The notes: generated by a model from the letters alone, not told the origin. 64,000 nucleotides of DNA from Paenibacillus tyrphae (GCF_024158745.1 NZ_JAMZAW010000032.1:28739-92738), one strand, 5' to 3'. Positions 1 to 10,002 are shown, numbered from the stretch's first letter. A program made the numbers and translations.

Positions 1-3000
1 TCGCTTGCCGTGACCGAAGGCGATACGAAACCGCCGCCATAGCTCCCACCGGAGCTCGAGCTTGGAATCGCACTCAACGAGAAGTTAAGCGATACCAGGT
101 CTTGACCTACATGAATAATTCCATCCCGGACATAGCTGTCCGAGCCGTTAACGGCAGGAACGGTCGGCTTGGCTTCCAACGAACTGTAGGAACTATAGTC
201 GGGCTTCGTTGCCGTAATATAGTAGTCCCCGTCCGGGAATACCATCCATGCATATTCTCCCGCCTGATTCGTTACTTGCGGGTTGTGGTTTTGATTTGGG
301 GCAAAATCGGGCAGTACAGGCAATTGAACCAACGTATTCGGAGTACGGCCTTTTTGCTTGTTCAGCTCCGTATCTGCCCAATACAAATTCATCGCAACGC
401 CGCTAATCGGTTGGCCCGTTGCTCGATCCGTAACGACCCCGTAAGGGTCGATCAACGAGTAGACTACCCCCATTTCCCCGTTCTGGCTTACCTTCACGAG
501 CGCCGATGGTCCGGCAAGCACCGTTCCATCTTGGGCTTTAATTTGATATGAAACGACATATTGTCCTTGAGGAACATCGCTGATATCAAAGCTTCCATTG
601 GAATCCAGCGCCATCTGAGTCACATACGCATTCCCGTTGGTCCCTTTCACCAGTACCGATACATTTCCTTTGCCAAAGACGCTCTCGACGGTCGGCTGGG
701 TATTGCTTGAGGAACGGTTGGAAACAAACAGCTGGCCGCTAATTTTGTTGGAAGAGACAATCGTTTCGCCCGTGCCGTTCAACTGATCCACATGTACCGT
801 TTGCTTTTTGGTTAACTGGACGGTCTGATTTCCCACTTTAACGGATGCGGTAATATCCACTATATAATCGTAATTGCCCCGAGGTACCGAAATTTGATAA
901 GAGCCGTCCGGTCCCGTCGTCACCGTAGAGACGAAGTCGGTTATGCCGTCTTGATTAAAGTCGGCCGAAACAGATACGGCAGCCCCCGCTATAGGCTGGC
1001 CTGTGACTTGATCGATTAAGATTCCCTTAATCGAAGCCGGCATGTAACGAATGTCAATCCCTTTTTGAACCGTTAAACCGGTCATCGGATCGGTTGCAGA
1101 CGCCGTAATGAGCTCGCGCACAGGAGTCGTGCTCCGAATGTCCGGCGCCGTAAAGGTAACCGACGCAACTCCGCTAGCATCCGTAACGGCCGTAACATCG
1201 GCTCCGCCGCCATTGCCGAAATGGAAGACGACCGATTGTCCGGCTACCGGCTGGCCGTTAAGCATCGCTACATTGGCAGAGAGCGTCACTTGCGATTTTC
1301 CGTCGCCGACTACGCTGCTTGGCGATGTATTCACGGTTAGCTTGATCTGTGGCGAAGTACTTTGAACAACGATGGTTTCCGTCAAGGTTTTACCGTCATA
1401 CGAAATCGTGATGGTCGCCGTACCGGGAGCTTTGGCGGTAATGACCCCGTGCGAATCTACCGTCGCAATGGAAGGATCCGAGCTCTGGTAAACCGCCTTG
1501 CCGGTCACATCCTGAATGCTCTCGTCCAGATAGACCGCCTGAATTTTCGTCTGATGCGTATCTCCCGCCGCCAAGGTGAAGCTTGATTGATCGGCCTGAA
1601 GTTCTCTTAATGTCGACGTTGTAACATTCGAGCCTCCGGAAGCTGACGATTCGATGCCATTGCTCACCGCTGTCACGGTAAAGCGATGCTCTGTTCCGGC
1701 AGTCAGTCCGGTTGCCGTATAGGTGGTTCCGGTCACGCCGGAGGCGATCAGCCGCCCGTTTTCATAAATATTATAGGTTTGTGCGCCGGGCACGGCATTC
1801 CAGGTCAAGGTAGCGCCCGTGGAGGTGACGTCGCTTATCGAGACTCCTGTCGGCGCACCCAGCGTTACGGTTACCTCCGTTTGGGCGCTGCCACTGGCAT
1901 AAACCGCTTGAATCACCGTAGTGCCTGCTCCGGTCGCGGTTACAAGCCCGTCCGCATTCACCGTTGCAACCCTGGAATTCATGGATTGATACGAAGCATA
2001 AGGAGTGACGTCCATACGGTAGCCGTCCGAGTATACGTAGCTCACCACGGTTTGGTGTGTTTCTCCGACGGATAACGTATAGCTTGCGCTATCCAGACTC
2101 AGTCCGGCGAAAACAGGAAGCGTCACACGATTCGAAAAGGCCGATTCAAGCCCGTTTTTGACTGCCGTGACCGTAAAGGTATTGAACGTGCCCTGCGCAA
2201 GTCCGCTTACATTGAAAGCGGGTCCCGTTACATTGGATGCGTACAGAACGCCGTTCTTATACACTTTGTAGTAGGAAGCGCCGGGAACCGGGTTCCAGCT
2301 CAGGGTCGAGGCCGTTTGGGCCGTTGTGCCGGTTTTCAACCCTGTAGGCGGGGCCGGGATCGAAACCGTTACATAAGCACCGCCAACGGCGACAGCCGTT
2401 ATATTGCCCGCGACGGTTCCGCCGCCGAAATCCAGGATCGCTTGACCTTGGCCCTGAGTATCCGATGTCAGCGTAGACACGGGATTGCCGTTTGAATCCG
2501 TAAGCGTGCCTTGTGTGGATGAAACGGTGATTGGCGCATCCGAAACAGGATTGCCGTCCACATCGTATACCGTTGCGGTAACGCTCATTTTTCCGGGTTC
2601 GCCTGTCGGCGTTGTGTTCAACATAACCGTTGTCGGCGCTTGCTTGTACACGACATCCGGTTGGTTCACATCGATAGGATCGAGACGGTTTGTGAAATAC
2701 CAGGATAAAATATCATGATTTTCCCACGACGAGCCCGTCGCAGAAGTAAAACCGGCATACACGCTGCTCTTGCCGGCGAATATGGCTCCCAAATCAATAC
2801 CGGAGGCATCGATTTGCTGAACTGCCGTAGAGCGGTTGTTCGTGTTGTTGGTATAGACTCTCATGGTTTTATTTATCCCGTCGTAATCGATCCAGGCATA
2901 ATGAATGTTGCCGTCTTTCATATCCATCTGGTTTTTGGGAATGGCCTTGTACCAGCTCGGATTCGTATTAGCGACGTTCCCGTTTTGGGCCAGCCCGATA

Positions 3001-3560
3001 TAGTTATCGCTTGGATCGTTATGCTGTCCGGTATAGGTCTTGTTATCGAACGTATCGAACTTTACCGCAAAGCTGGGTTGAATGCCCCCATATCCAATGC
3101 CGTCCCCCACGGACCCCGCATTGCTTGACTTCGTCTGGATAGCAAAAGTAAAGCCGTCGGCTCCATCCGGGAAAGTATCATTGGGATACCCGGAAGGGTC
3201 ACTGATACGGAAAGCAAAGGAGGTGCTGAAAGAGAAGTTATTCGTACTGTAAATCAAGGACTTGTTAAAAGCCGAGCCGAATACTCCGGCCGTGGTTTTC
3301 GTCAAACGGAGCACCTTATTGCTGACTTGCGGCGTATTGTCAAAATAGGCAGACGCTTGACCGTTCATGGAAAGAAGATTCGTTTGATTCGGATTGTTAA
3401 AATTATCGTACTTAAAGGTGAGCCATTTCGTAACCGGCGTTTGACCGCCTGAGCTGCCCGCGTGGACCTTTGCGGAAAAGGGCTGGACCATGGCCAGGAT
3501 CATGCAGATGATGACCACCCATGCGGTCACTTTGTTATTGCGTCTTATGTAGTCGAACAC
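1..3560 (-). CDS. Secreted lectin-like / Ig-repeat surface protein (C-terminus beyond window)
   Basis: This frame is open from position 3560 to the left edge, about 1186 codons without a stop, so the gene is partial. I chose the GTG at 3558-3560 because AAGGGGG lies about 9 nt upstream. Residues 1-34 form a signal peptide (basic start, WVVIICMILAMV core, cut near AKVHA). Residues ~44-290 look like an L-type lectin domain (DGFTFAIQ, FAVKFDTFDN). After that come an invasin-type Ig domain (~305-400), FN3 (~404-480), Big_2 (~486-565), FN3 (~570-645), Big_2 (~654-735), another Ig (~739-835) and carboxypeptidase-regulatory/CnaB-like repeats (from ~837). It should be an exported adhesin or carbohydrate-binding protein. 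The domain calls are from sequence patterns; the ligand and anchor cannot be told because the C-terminus is missing. It is divergent from the kinase gene and may be its target. Confidence 0.85.
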   Translation of the reverse strand, partial: MFDYIRRNNKVTAWVVIICMILAMVQPFSAKVHAGSSGGQTPVTKWLTFKYDNFNNPNQTNLLSMNGQASAYFDNTPQVSNKVLRLTKTTAGVFGSAFNKSLIYSTNNFSFSTSFAFRISDPSGYPNDTFPDGADGFTFAIQTKSSNAGSVGDGIGYGGIQPSFAVKFDTFDNKTYTGQHNDPSDNYIGLAQNGNVANTNPSWYKAIPKNQMDMKDGNIHYAWIDYDGINKTMRVYTNNTNNRSTAVQQIDASGIDLGAIFAGKSSVYAGFTSATGSSWENHDILSWYFTNRLDPIDVNQPDVVYKQAPTTVMLNTTPTGEPGKMSVTATVYDVDGNPVSDAPITVSSTQGTLTDSNGNPVSTLTSDTQGQGQAILDFGGGTVAGNITAVAVGGAYVTVSIPAPPTGLKTGTTAQTASTLSWNPVPGASYYKVYKNGVLYASNVTGPAFNVSGLAQGTFNTFTVTAVKNGLESAFSNRVTLPVFAGLSLDSASYTLSVGETHQTVVSYVYSDGYRMDVTPYASYQSMNSRVATVNADGLVTATGAGTTVIQAVYASGSAQTEVTVTLGAPTGVSISDVTSTGATLTWNAVPGAQTYNIYENGRLIASGVTGTTYTATGLTAGTEHRFTVTAVSNGIESSASGGSNVTTSTLRELQADQSSFTLAAGDTHQTKIQAVYLDESIQDVTGKAVYQSSDPSIATVDSHGVITAKAPGTATITISYDGKTLTETIVVQSTSPQIKLTVNTSPSSVVGDGKSQVTLSANVAMLNGQPVAGQSVVFHFGNGGGADVTAVTDASGVASVTFTAPDIRSTTPVRELITASATDPMTGLTVQKGIDIRYMPASIKGILIDQVTGQPIAGAAVSVSADFNQDGITDFVSTVTTGPDGSYQISVPRGNYDYIVDITASVKVGNQTVQLTKKQTVHVDQLNGTGETIVSSNKISGQLFVSNRSSSNTQPTVESVFGKGNVSVLVKGTNGNAYVTQMALDSNGSFDISDVPQGQYVVSYQIKAQDGTVLAGPSALVKVSQNGEMGVVYSLIDPYGVVTDRATGQPISGVAMNLYWADTELNKQKGRTPNTLVQLPVLPDFAPNQNHNPQVTNQAGEYAWMVFPDGDYYITATKPDYSSYSSLEAKPTVPAVNGSDSYVRDGIIHVGQDLVSLNFSLSAIPSSSSGGSYGGGFVSPSVTAS

Positions 3561-3702
3561 GAAGCTTATCCCCCTTATTTCATGTTTAGCCATCAAACTT
3601 CAACATCTCAAGTCGGCGGCAATCGAATTCAGAAACACGGCATGGAATCGTTCCCCTTCCTTACAACCATAGACTCAGGACTTTTATCCTAACAATGTTT
3701 TT

Positions 3703-3750
3703 ATTATATCGACGTTCGCTTACAAAACGCTTACAAATCGGATTCAAGTC
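3703..3750 (-). promoter_or_regulatory. Promoter with 11-bp-spaced direct repeats (activator site)
   Basis: Two near-identical units, GCTTACAAAAC (3718-3728) and GCTTACAAATC (3729-3739), stand head to tail with an 11-bp period. A weaker third unit, GGATTCAAGTC, follows at 3740-3750. A perfect TATAAT for the minus-strand exoprotein gene (3708-3703) starts 9 bp beyond the nearest unit, and no good -35 is present. Direct repeats replacing the -35 at one-turn spacing are typical of winged-helix activators of the SARP, OmpR or PhoP kind. A SARP-type regulator is encoded 3.2 kb away. A further TTACAAA lies at 3771-3777 upstream of a possible kinase -10 (TATAAT, 3804-3809). Assignment to that regulator is inference; PhoP is an alternative. 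Confidence 0.6.
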
Positions 3751-3849
3751 ATGGTTCCGGCGATTTTTTATTACAAAATCATCGTTTTTTCGACAAAGTC
3801 CTTTATAATAATGATATTCATCGATACTTCCATTCGGAGAGACACGCCT

Positions 3850-6800
3850 ATGAAGGTTTTGCAAAAAAATTCGCTTTATATCATTTTGTTTGCGATTGTC
3901 TGTTTCTTGCTTCTCTATTACGGTACGATATTTTTCGGTCAAAACAAGGAATCGGCCCCGCAAATTCAAAATGGCGTGCTTGACCTTTCCAACTGGGATT
4001 TTGACAAAAGCGGGCCCGTGAAGCTGGACGGTCCTTGGGAGCTTTATTGGGGAACACTCCTGGAGCCCGGGCAAGCCGCCGTGCCGACCGGTATTTTTCC
4101 AATTTTGTCCTACTGGTCCGGCAGCTTGAACCATACCACGCTGCAGGCCAAAGGCATGGCGACCTATAAGCTGCATGTGAAGGTCAAGCCCTCGCCTTCC
4201 ATGGTCTACGGCATCAGGGTCGTGAACATCCAAATGTCCAGCGCCTTGTACGTGAACGGTCTAAAACTGGGGGGCAGCGGCACGCCCGGACCTTCGAGAA
4301 GCGAGTACAGCCCGGAGAACAAGCCCTACATAGCCTACTTCCCTCTTGAAGGGGATACGGCGGACATTATGATTCATGCCGCGAATTACGATTTTATCCA
4401 AGGCGGCGTCGCCTCCAGCCTTTATTTTGGAAGCGTCGGGCAGATTAATCGCATCGACAAGCTTTCCACCGGCATCGGCATTGCGCTCGAGGTCTCGATT
4501 CTGCTGCTCGGCATTTATCACTTGGGCACTTATGTCACCCGAAAGAAAGAGAAGGGCTTCCTCTATTTCGGAATCTACTGCATTTCCTCGGCGGTCAGCT
4601 TTGCGGGCTTGGGCGATAAACCGTTAATGCAAATTTTTGACGGATTCCCTTTTGCGCTTATTCACAAAATTCAAGGGATTTCCATGAATACTTCGATACT
4701 CGCCTTGACCTTATTCATAAAGCATGTTTGCTCCGAGCAGATCCCGCGGTGGTTGGTGAAAAGCGTGTTGACCGTCTACGGCGTTTATTCGGTTTATTTC
4801 ATTCTGGTCCCGTTCCGGGTCTATTCTTACACCACCTTTGTCATGAGCGCCCTGCAGATCGTTATTTATTTCATCATCATCTGGTTGTTGTCCGCCGCTT
4901 ATATGCGGGGCAACTACGGCAGCTTCAGCAAGCGGAGCCTGCTGATCCTGATTTTGGCCTTCTGTGCGTTGCTGATTTGCATCCTGGACGCTTCCCTTTA
5001 TCTGCTGCGAATCGTCCCTAAAAATTTTTTGTTCGATTTTTGCGCCATGTCGTTCGTGTTATTCATTTCCTTTATGCTTGCATCCCGATTTTCCGAAGCT
5101 TATCAAACGATAGAAAAAATGACCCGCAAGCTTAGCGAAAACGACCGGCTAAAGGACGAGTTTCTGATCAATACCACCCATGAGTTTCAAACTCCGCTCA
5201 ATGGCATCATCAACATCTCCCAGTCTCTGCTCGAAGGAGCCGCAGGGGATGTAAACGAGAAGCAAAAGGAAAACCTGTCCACGATCGTGGCCGTGTCACA
5301 GCGGCTGTCTACGCTCGTTCGCGATATTCTGGATCTGGAGCGGATCAAAAGAAATGAAATCCATTTGCAAACGTCCGCAGTCGATGTGAAAGTGCTGATT
5401 TCGATCATTATGGATATGTTCAACTATTTAATTTCCGGAAAAAAAATCAGCCTCATTCAAGATATCCCCGACAACCTGCCTCCGGTGCGTGCGGATGAAA
5501 ATCGGCTTTGGCAGGTCGTTTACAATGTTGTCGGAAATGCCGTCAAGTTTACCGAACAAGGCGCCGTTACCGTATCCGCCCGTTATCGAAACGGACATGT
5601 GGAAATCTCCGTAGAAGATACCGGCATTGGGATCCCGCCGCACAGACAGCAGCGCATTGCAGAGTCGTTCGATCGAGCGGATCGCCAAGCCTATGGCGGC
5701 ATGGGGCTTGGCCTCTCCATTTCCGGCAAGCTGGTTCAGTTGATGGGGGGAGAGCTTCGTTTGGACTGGTCCGAAGAAGGAAGGGGCTCCCGCTTCCTAT
5801 TTCATTTACCGGCCGCCGGACCGTTCCGGCTGCAACGGGAGGGGAACACCGCCAGTTTTCGTCTGACCCCGAGCGCCGCGGGCGAAGCCGAACCGGAAAC
5901 GACGGGCAGGAAATTTACCATCCTGGCCGTGGACGACGAGCCGTCCAACCTGCAGGTGCTTTCGGTTCTATTTGCCGGAGAAGCTTACCGGATGCTGAAA
6001 ACAACCAGCCCTCAGGAGGCGCTTCAGCTCCTGCAAACCTCCGGCGCAATCGATCTTGTCCTGCTGGATGTCATGATGCCGAATTTGTCAGGGTATGAGG
6101 TATGCCGGGAAATTCGCAGACAATACACGCTATTCGACCTCCCGATTGTGATGCTGACGGCCAGCAATACCCCCAGCGAGGTGGCGGCGGGCTTTGAAGC
6201 GGGGGCCAACGATTTCATTATTAAGCCTTTTAATTCCTGGGAGGTTCGGGCTAGGGTCAACACCCTGCTGCAGTTGAAGCAATCCGTACAGGATGCCCTT
6301 GCTTCGGAAATGGCGTTCCTGCAATCCCAGATCAAGCCGCATTTTTTGTTCAATTCCTTGAATGCGATTTTGTCGTTTTGCCGTACGGATAGCGCCCGGG
6401 CCGAGCAATTAATTTCCCATCTGAGCGTTTATTTACGAAGATGCTTCGATATCCCGGGCACGGAAGCTTTCGTCACCTTGGAATCGGAGCTTCAGCTTGT
6501 CCAAGCTTACGTCGAGATTGAAAAGGCGAGGTTCGAGGAGAGGTTAACGGTCGTCTACGATATTGACCCCGGGCTGCTGCAAACGCGGCTTCTGCCCCTC
6601 ACCATCCAGCCTTTGGTGGAAAACGCGATCCGGCATGGCATTATGAAAAAAGAAAACGGGGGCATCGTGAGACTTACCGTTAAAGCCGCCGCCGGTTTGG
6701 CGCGCGTGGAGGTATGGGACAACGGGGTCGGTATCCCCGGGGGCAAGCTGGCTGCGCTGACTGAAAAAAATCATGCGCGCGAAACCGGCGGAGTCGGATT

Positions 6801-6900
6801 GCCGAATATTCACAGAAGATTGATCAACTGGCTGGGAAATGGCCTGCAGATTGAAAGTGCAGAACAAGAATGGACTAAAGTTTCCTTTGATACAAAATAA
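3850..6900 (+). CDS. Hybrid sensor histidine kinase with two kinase modules
   Basis: I start at ATG 3850 (MKVLQKNS), 9 nt after GGAGA at 3836-3840, giving 1016 residues; an in-frame ATG at 3751 has no ribosome site. Order: a membrane segment (~7-24), a 7TMR-DISM-type extracellular domain (~35-200), seven-helix membrane region (~210-410), a HisKA module with phospho-acceptor in THEFQTPLNG (His ~444), HATPase (DTGIGIP, GMGLGLS), a receiver domain with phospho-acceptor Asp ~740 in LLDVMMP, then a second LytS-type module (KPHFLFNSLNAI, His ~831) with its own HATPase (DNGVGIPGG, GGVGLPNIHRR). The double-kinase layout is unusual but known in spore formers. It is followed after 26 bp by its likely partner regulator. 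The signal is unknown; DISM domains often sense carbohydrates or small ligands. Confidence 0.9.
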   Translation: MKVLQKNSLYIILFAIVCFLLLYYGTIFFGQNKESAPQIQNGVLDLSNWDFDKSGPVKLDGPWELYWGTLLEPGQAAVPTGIFPILSYWSGSLNHTTLQAKGMATYKLHVKVKPSPSMVYGIRVVNIQMSSALYVNGLKLGGSGTPGPSRSEYSPENKPYIAYFPLEGDTADIMIHAANYDFIQGGVASSLYFGSVGQINRIDKLSTGIGIALEVSILLLGIYHLGTYVTRKKEKGFLYFGIYCISSAVSFAGLGDKPLMQIFDGFPFALIHKIQGISMNTSILALTLFIKHVCSEQIPRWLVKSVLTVYGVYSVYFILVPFRVYSYTTFVMSALQIVIYFIIIWLLSAAYMRGNYGSFSKRSLLILILAFCALLICILDASLYLLRIVPKNFLFDFCAMSFVLFISFMLASRFSEAYQTIEKMTRKLSENDRLKDEFLINTTHEFQTPLNGIINISQSLLEGAAGDVNEKQKENLSTIVAVSQRLSTLVRDILDLERIKRNEIHLQTSAVDVKVLISIIMDMFNYLISGKKISLIQDIPDNLPPVRADENRLWQVVYNVVGNAVKFTEQGAVTVSARYRNGHVEISVEDTGIGIPPHRQQRIAESFDRADRQAYGGMGLGLSISGKLVQLMGGELRLDWSEEGRGSRFLFHLPAAGPFRLQREGNTASFRLTPSAAGEAEPETTGRKFTILAVDDEPSNLQVLSVLFAGEAYRMLKTTSPQEALQLLQTSGAIDLVLLDVMMPNLSGYEVCREIRRQYTLFDLPIVMLTASNTPSEVAAGFEAGANDFIIKPFNSWEVRARVNTLLQLKQSVQDALASEMAFLQSQIKPHFLFNSLNAILSFCRTDSARAEQLISHLSVYLRRCFDIPGTEAFVTLESELQLVQAYVEIEKARFEERLTVVYDIDPGLLQTRLLPLTIQPLVENAIRHGIMKKENGGIVRLTVKAAAGLARVEVWDNGVGIPGGKLAALTEKNHARETGGVGLPNIHRRLINWLGNGLQIESAEQEWTKVSFDTK

Positions 6901-6926
6901 AACGGTTCAAAAACGAAGGGGCGGCT

Positions 6927-8051
6927 ATGTTAAGAACTATCCTGATTGATGACGAAAAACCTTCATTGAATTGGCTAAGCCGAATCATCGAGGAACGGAA
7001 GGAACTGGAGATCGTAGGCTCCTTCACCAGGGTCTCCGAGCTGTTGGAATCTTTTACGGACCTCCGGCCGGAGCTGGTTTTTCTGGACATTGAAATGCCG
7101 GGCGTCCATGGCATCGAGCTGGCCTCCCGTTTGACGGAGCTGAATGACGACATCGAAATTGTGTTTGTTACCGCCTACCAGCAATATGCTCTGGAAGCTT
7201 TTCGGGTCAACGCGACGGACTATTTGCTCAAGCCGGTGCAGCCCGAGGATTTGCAGCGGACGGTGGAAAGGTTAATGAAAAGAAAGAGACCTGCTGTGCG
7301 GAAGCCGGAGTCCGGCAGCCCGGGAATTCACTGTTTTGGCCAGTTTGGGGTGTATACCGCCTTGAATCCGGCCGAGCCGATCCGGTTCCCGACAGCCAAA
7401 ACGGAGGAGCTTCTTGCCTTCTTCCTGGTTCACGCGGGGGTGAATATTTCCAAGTGGACGCTGTGCGAAAGCTTGTGGCCCGACTTCACGCCTGAAAAGG
7501 CCGAGCAAAATCTGCATACCACGGTCTTTCGTTTGAAAAAGACACTAAAGCACTACCACATGCCCGTCACGATTCATTCGCAGCGGGGGGTTTACCGATT
7601 CGAAACGGACATGCGCTGCGATTATTTGGAATTCGACCGTCATCTCAAGCCGTACTCCATGGGCGACATGCCGCCGGAACAAATGAAAACCATCCTTCCG
7701 TTATTTGAGGGCCTACTGTTCGGCGGCAAAGACTATCCATGGTGTGAAGCGGAGAAAGAACGGGTGTACAGCGCGGCGGTCGACCTGTCGAAAAGGCTGA
7801 CCTCGCACTATTTATCCCAGGGCGAAGCCGACAAGTCCATCGAGATTTTGAAGCATATGATCGCCGCTGGGCCCTTTCATGAAGACGTTCATGTGCTTCT
7901 GCTTAGCGCCTTCCTTCACCTGAAGGATCGCACCGCTTTCATTACGCATTATGATAAATTCGCCAATCTACTAAGAGCAGAGCTGGATATCGAGCCCGGC
8001 CCCGCCGCCAAAGAGCTGCATAGACAAATGCTTCTGAGCTCATCCATTTAA
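6927..8051 (+). CDS. Response regulator with SARP/BTAD output domain
   Basis: A 374-residue protein with AAGGGG as ribosome site. Residues 1-120 are a receiver domain (acidic pair D8-D9, phospho-acceptor D54 in FLDIEMPG, the TAY motif, and the KP pair in LLKPVQ). Residues ~138-230 are an OmpR-like winged helix (LLAFFLVHAGVNISKWTLCE, KAEQNLHTTVFRLKK) and ~240-370 are a bacterial transcriptional activator (BTAD) helical domain (LFGGKDYPWCEAEKE, AAKELHRQML). Together these are the SARP output type. It lies 26 bp after the hybrid kinase, so the two form a two-component operon. SARP proteins bind 11-bp-period direct repeats, which matches the repeats at 3718-3750. Confidence 0.9.
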   Translation: MLRTILIDDEKPSLNWLSRIIEERKELEIVGSFTRVSELLESFTDLRPELVFLDIEMPGVHGIELASRLTELNDDIEIVFVTAYQQYALEAFRVNATDYLLKPVQPEDLQRTVERLMKRKRPAVRKPESGSPGIHCFGQFGVYTALNPAEPIRFPTAKTEELLAFFLVHAGVNISKWTLCESLWPDFTPEKAEQNLHTTVFRLKKTLKHYHMPVTIHSQRGVYRFETDMRCDYLEFDRHLKPYSMGDMPPEQMKTILPLFEGLLFGGKDYPWCEAEKERVYSAAVDLSKRLTSHYLSQGEADKSIEILKHMIAAGPFHEDVHVLLLSAFLHLKDRTAFITHYDKFANLLRAELDIEPGPAAKELHRQMLLSSSI

Positions 8052-8068
8052 ACGTGAGCTCTTCCCCA

Positions 8069-9277
8069 TCAGGAGGCGGCATTCACATCCTGCATGTTGT
8101 TCTTTTTACCTTTTACCGATACAACAAAACAAATAAACAATATTAGGCACGCCAGGGTATACGGATAATTAACGTCCAGATCGAATAAAAAACCGGCTAC
8201 GATAGGACCTGCGATATTGCCAAGACTGGTAAAGGCAGAGTTTAAGCCGGCAACATAGCCTTGCTGATCTTTTGCCACCATTGACATTTGCGTACTGATG
8301 GCCGGTCGTAAAATATCGATTGCCAGAAATATAATGAAGGTAACGGCAAAAATCAACCAGAATGTGTGAACAAAAAGCGTCAGCAGAATAAACAAACTAG
8401 CAAAGATCAGGCAGAGCGATATGATACGTTGCTCCCCGAAACGCTTCATGATCCAGCTGAAGGCCGTAGCCTGGACCACAGCGCCGGCTATCGACCCGAA
8501 CGTTATGATAAAGGCGATATCTTTAGGCCCAAACCCAAATTTGTGATCCACAAATAGTCCAAAGATCGTCTCAAAATTAGCAAGCCCAAACGACATGACA
8601 AAAACGATGATCAAGCTTAAAAAATAGGGCTCTTTATAAGAGTATCTTAATTGCGAGAGAAGACCGCCCCATTCTCTTGCGTCAGATGGAGTATCAGCTG
8701 TATTCTCTTTTGAAGGGAGCGATTCCCGAAGAATAAACAATGTAATACATGCAGCAATGATCCCCGCAACCCCCGCGGCGTAAAAGGGCACGCGGATGCC
8801 GAATTCGGCAATATAACCGCCAATACCAGGTCCGATAATAAAGCCTGTTGTAATGGCTGCGTTAATGTAGCCCATCCCCGCCGCCCTTTCTTCCTTTGTC
8901 GTGATATCCGCCGCGTAAGCCATAACGGCCGGCATAATCATTGCAGCACTAATGCCGCCGAGCAGCCTGGAAACAAACAGTAGAGCAGGTGAACTTGCTA
9001 TCCCGAACAGCACTTCAGAGAAGGCGAACACGGTCAAGCCGATGACAATCATCCTTTTTCTACCGAAGGAATCGGCCAACCGGCCGGCCAACGGCGAACA
9101 AAGAAGCTGTGTCAGTGAAAAAGCCGCAACCAACAGGCCCATAATCCCCCCGGTTATGCCCAAGCTTTCCATGAACTTGGGCATAATGGGGACGATAAGC
9201 CCGATCCCCGAGAAAACCAGAAATAGATTGAACACGAGAATCAGTAAGGCGCCCCGATTTTTCGATAATAATTTCAT
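8069..9277 (-). CDS. MFS multidrug efflux transporter (Bmr/NorA type)
   Basis: A 402-residue, 12-helix major facilitator. The loop 2-3 motif is LAGRLADSFGRKRM, and the drug:H+ antiporter motif C region is visible in TTGFIIGPGIGGYIAEFG. It starts at ATG 9277 behind GGAGG. The length and motifs match the DHA1 drug exporters Bmr, Blt and NorA, which pump cationic drugs out using the proton gradient. It follows a TetR-family gene on the same strand (69-bp gap), and that gap holds an operator copy, so expression should be controlled by that repressor. The substrate cannot be told from sequence. Confidence 0.9.
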   Translation of the reverse strand: MKLLSKNRGALLILVFNLFLVFSGIGLIVPIMPKFMESLGITGGIMGLLVAAFSLTQLLCSPLAGRLADSFGRKRMIVIGLTVFAFSEVLFGIASSPALLFVSRLLGGISAAMIMPAVMAYAADITTKEERAAGMGYINAAITTGFIIGPGIGGYIAEFGIRVPFYAAGVAGIIAACITLFILRESLPSKENTADTPSDAREWGGLLSQLRYSYKEPYFLSLIIVFVMSFGLANFETIFGLFVDHKFGFGPKDIAFIITFGSIAGAVVQATAFSWIMKRFGEQRIISLCLIFASLFILLTLFVHTFWLIFAVTFIIFLAIDILRPAISTQMSMVAKDQQGYVAGLNSAFTSLGNIAGPIVAGFLFDLDVNYPYTLACLILFICFVVSVKGKKNNMQDVNAAS

Positions 9278-9309
9278 TCTTACATTCCTCCATACTTCTG
9301 TAACAAAAT

Positions 9310-9327
9310 ACTGAATATTTATTCAGG
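9310..9327. promoter_or_regulatory. TetR-type operator copy 2 (before the MFS gene)
   Basis: The sequence ACTGAA-TATTTA-TTCAGG has the same half-sites and 6-bp spacer as the operator upstream of the regulator gene (ACTGAA-CTTTTA-TTCAGT). It lies between the two genes, 33 bp upstream of the transporter start. Confidence 0.65.
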
Positions 9328-9346
9328 ATAGCGGCAAAAAAAAGGG

Positions 9347-9952
9347 CTAGCGGGTGCGGGTTGGCTTCGCAATGCCATGCAGAAACACATCCATAGCTAA
9401 TCGATAGGCCTCCAGCGCTTCCTCTCTTTCCATTCTCCGGCTATGTTGATTCAATCCAAGCATCAAACTATCCAAAATAATGGCGAGCCCGGTAACATTG
9501 GTGGTTTCGAATTCATGGTTATCGATCCCCCTCTGCAGCAGCTGCCGATTAAAGTCAAGATAGCCTTTGACCATTTCATGAATTCGCTCCTCTACATCCC
9601 GAGCTTTCTCGGAGTTGTTGAAAAATTCATCGGCGGCCTTGGTTAGCGGATGATTAAGTTGATCAAGCGCCAATTGTTCGGCCATGCCATATAATTTATC
9701 GATCGTGGTGGGATACAGCGTTTCTTTGTCCAGCCATGTCTTATCCCATTCCGCATTCCACTCTTCAAGTAAATATAAAAAAAGCCCTTCCTTGTTCTTG
9801 AAATGATAATAAATGTTCCCGGCGCTGCACCCGGTCGCTTTCACGATATCTTCTATGGATGTTGCTTTATAGCCTTTTTGGGCAAATAAAGCTCTTGCAG
9901 CATCGGCGATCTTCTTCTTCGTTTGCTCGGTTTGCTGTTTCTTTTTATTCAC
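9347..9952 (-). CDS. TetR-family repressor of the adjacent efflux pump
   Basis: A 201-residue protein. Residues ~10-58 form the TetR helix-turn-helix (KIADAARALFAQKGYKATS, GCSAGNIYYHFKNKEGLF); the rest is the helical ligand and dimer domain. The start is GTG 9952 behind GGTGAAG. It is transcribed ahead of the MFS gene. A perfect 12-bp inverted repeat overlaps its own -10, and a second copy of the core lies before the transporter. This points to autoregulation and control of efflux, as with QacR or AcrR. The inducer is unknown. Confidence 0.9.
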   Translation of the reverse strand: MNKKKQQTEQTKKKIADAARALFAQKGYKATSIEDIVKATGCSAGNIYYHFKNKEGLFLYLLEEWNAEWDKTWLDKETLYPTTIDKLYGMAEQLALDQLNHPLTKAADEFFNNSEKARDVEERIHEMVKGYLDFNRQLLQRGIDNHEFETTNVTGLAIILDSLMLGLNQHSRRMEREEALEAYRLAMDVFLHGIAKPTRTR

Positions 9953-10002
9953 ATCTACTTCACCACTTTTCTGGATGACGGATTTTTCAAGGCGGACACC
10001 GG

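Noticed and set aside
102..3128. Several plus-strand open frames across the first 3 kb
   Set aside because: They are antisense shadows of the continuous minus-strand lectin/Ig gene, which has a signal peptide, ribosome site and known domains.
3751..3849. Upstream in-frame ATG for the hybrid kinase
   Set aside because: It has no ribosome site and would add 33 residues before a normal membrane anchor; it also lies in the promoter region.
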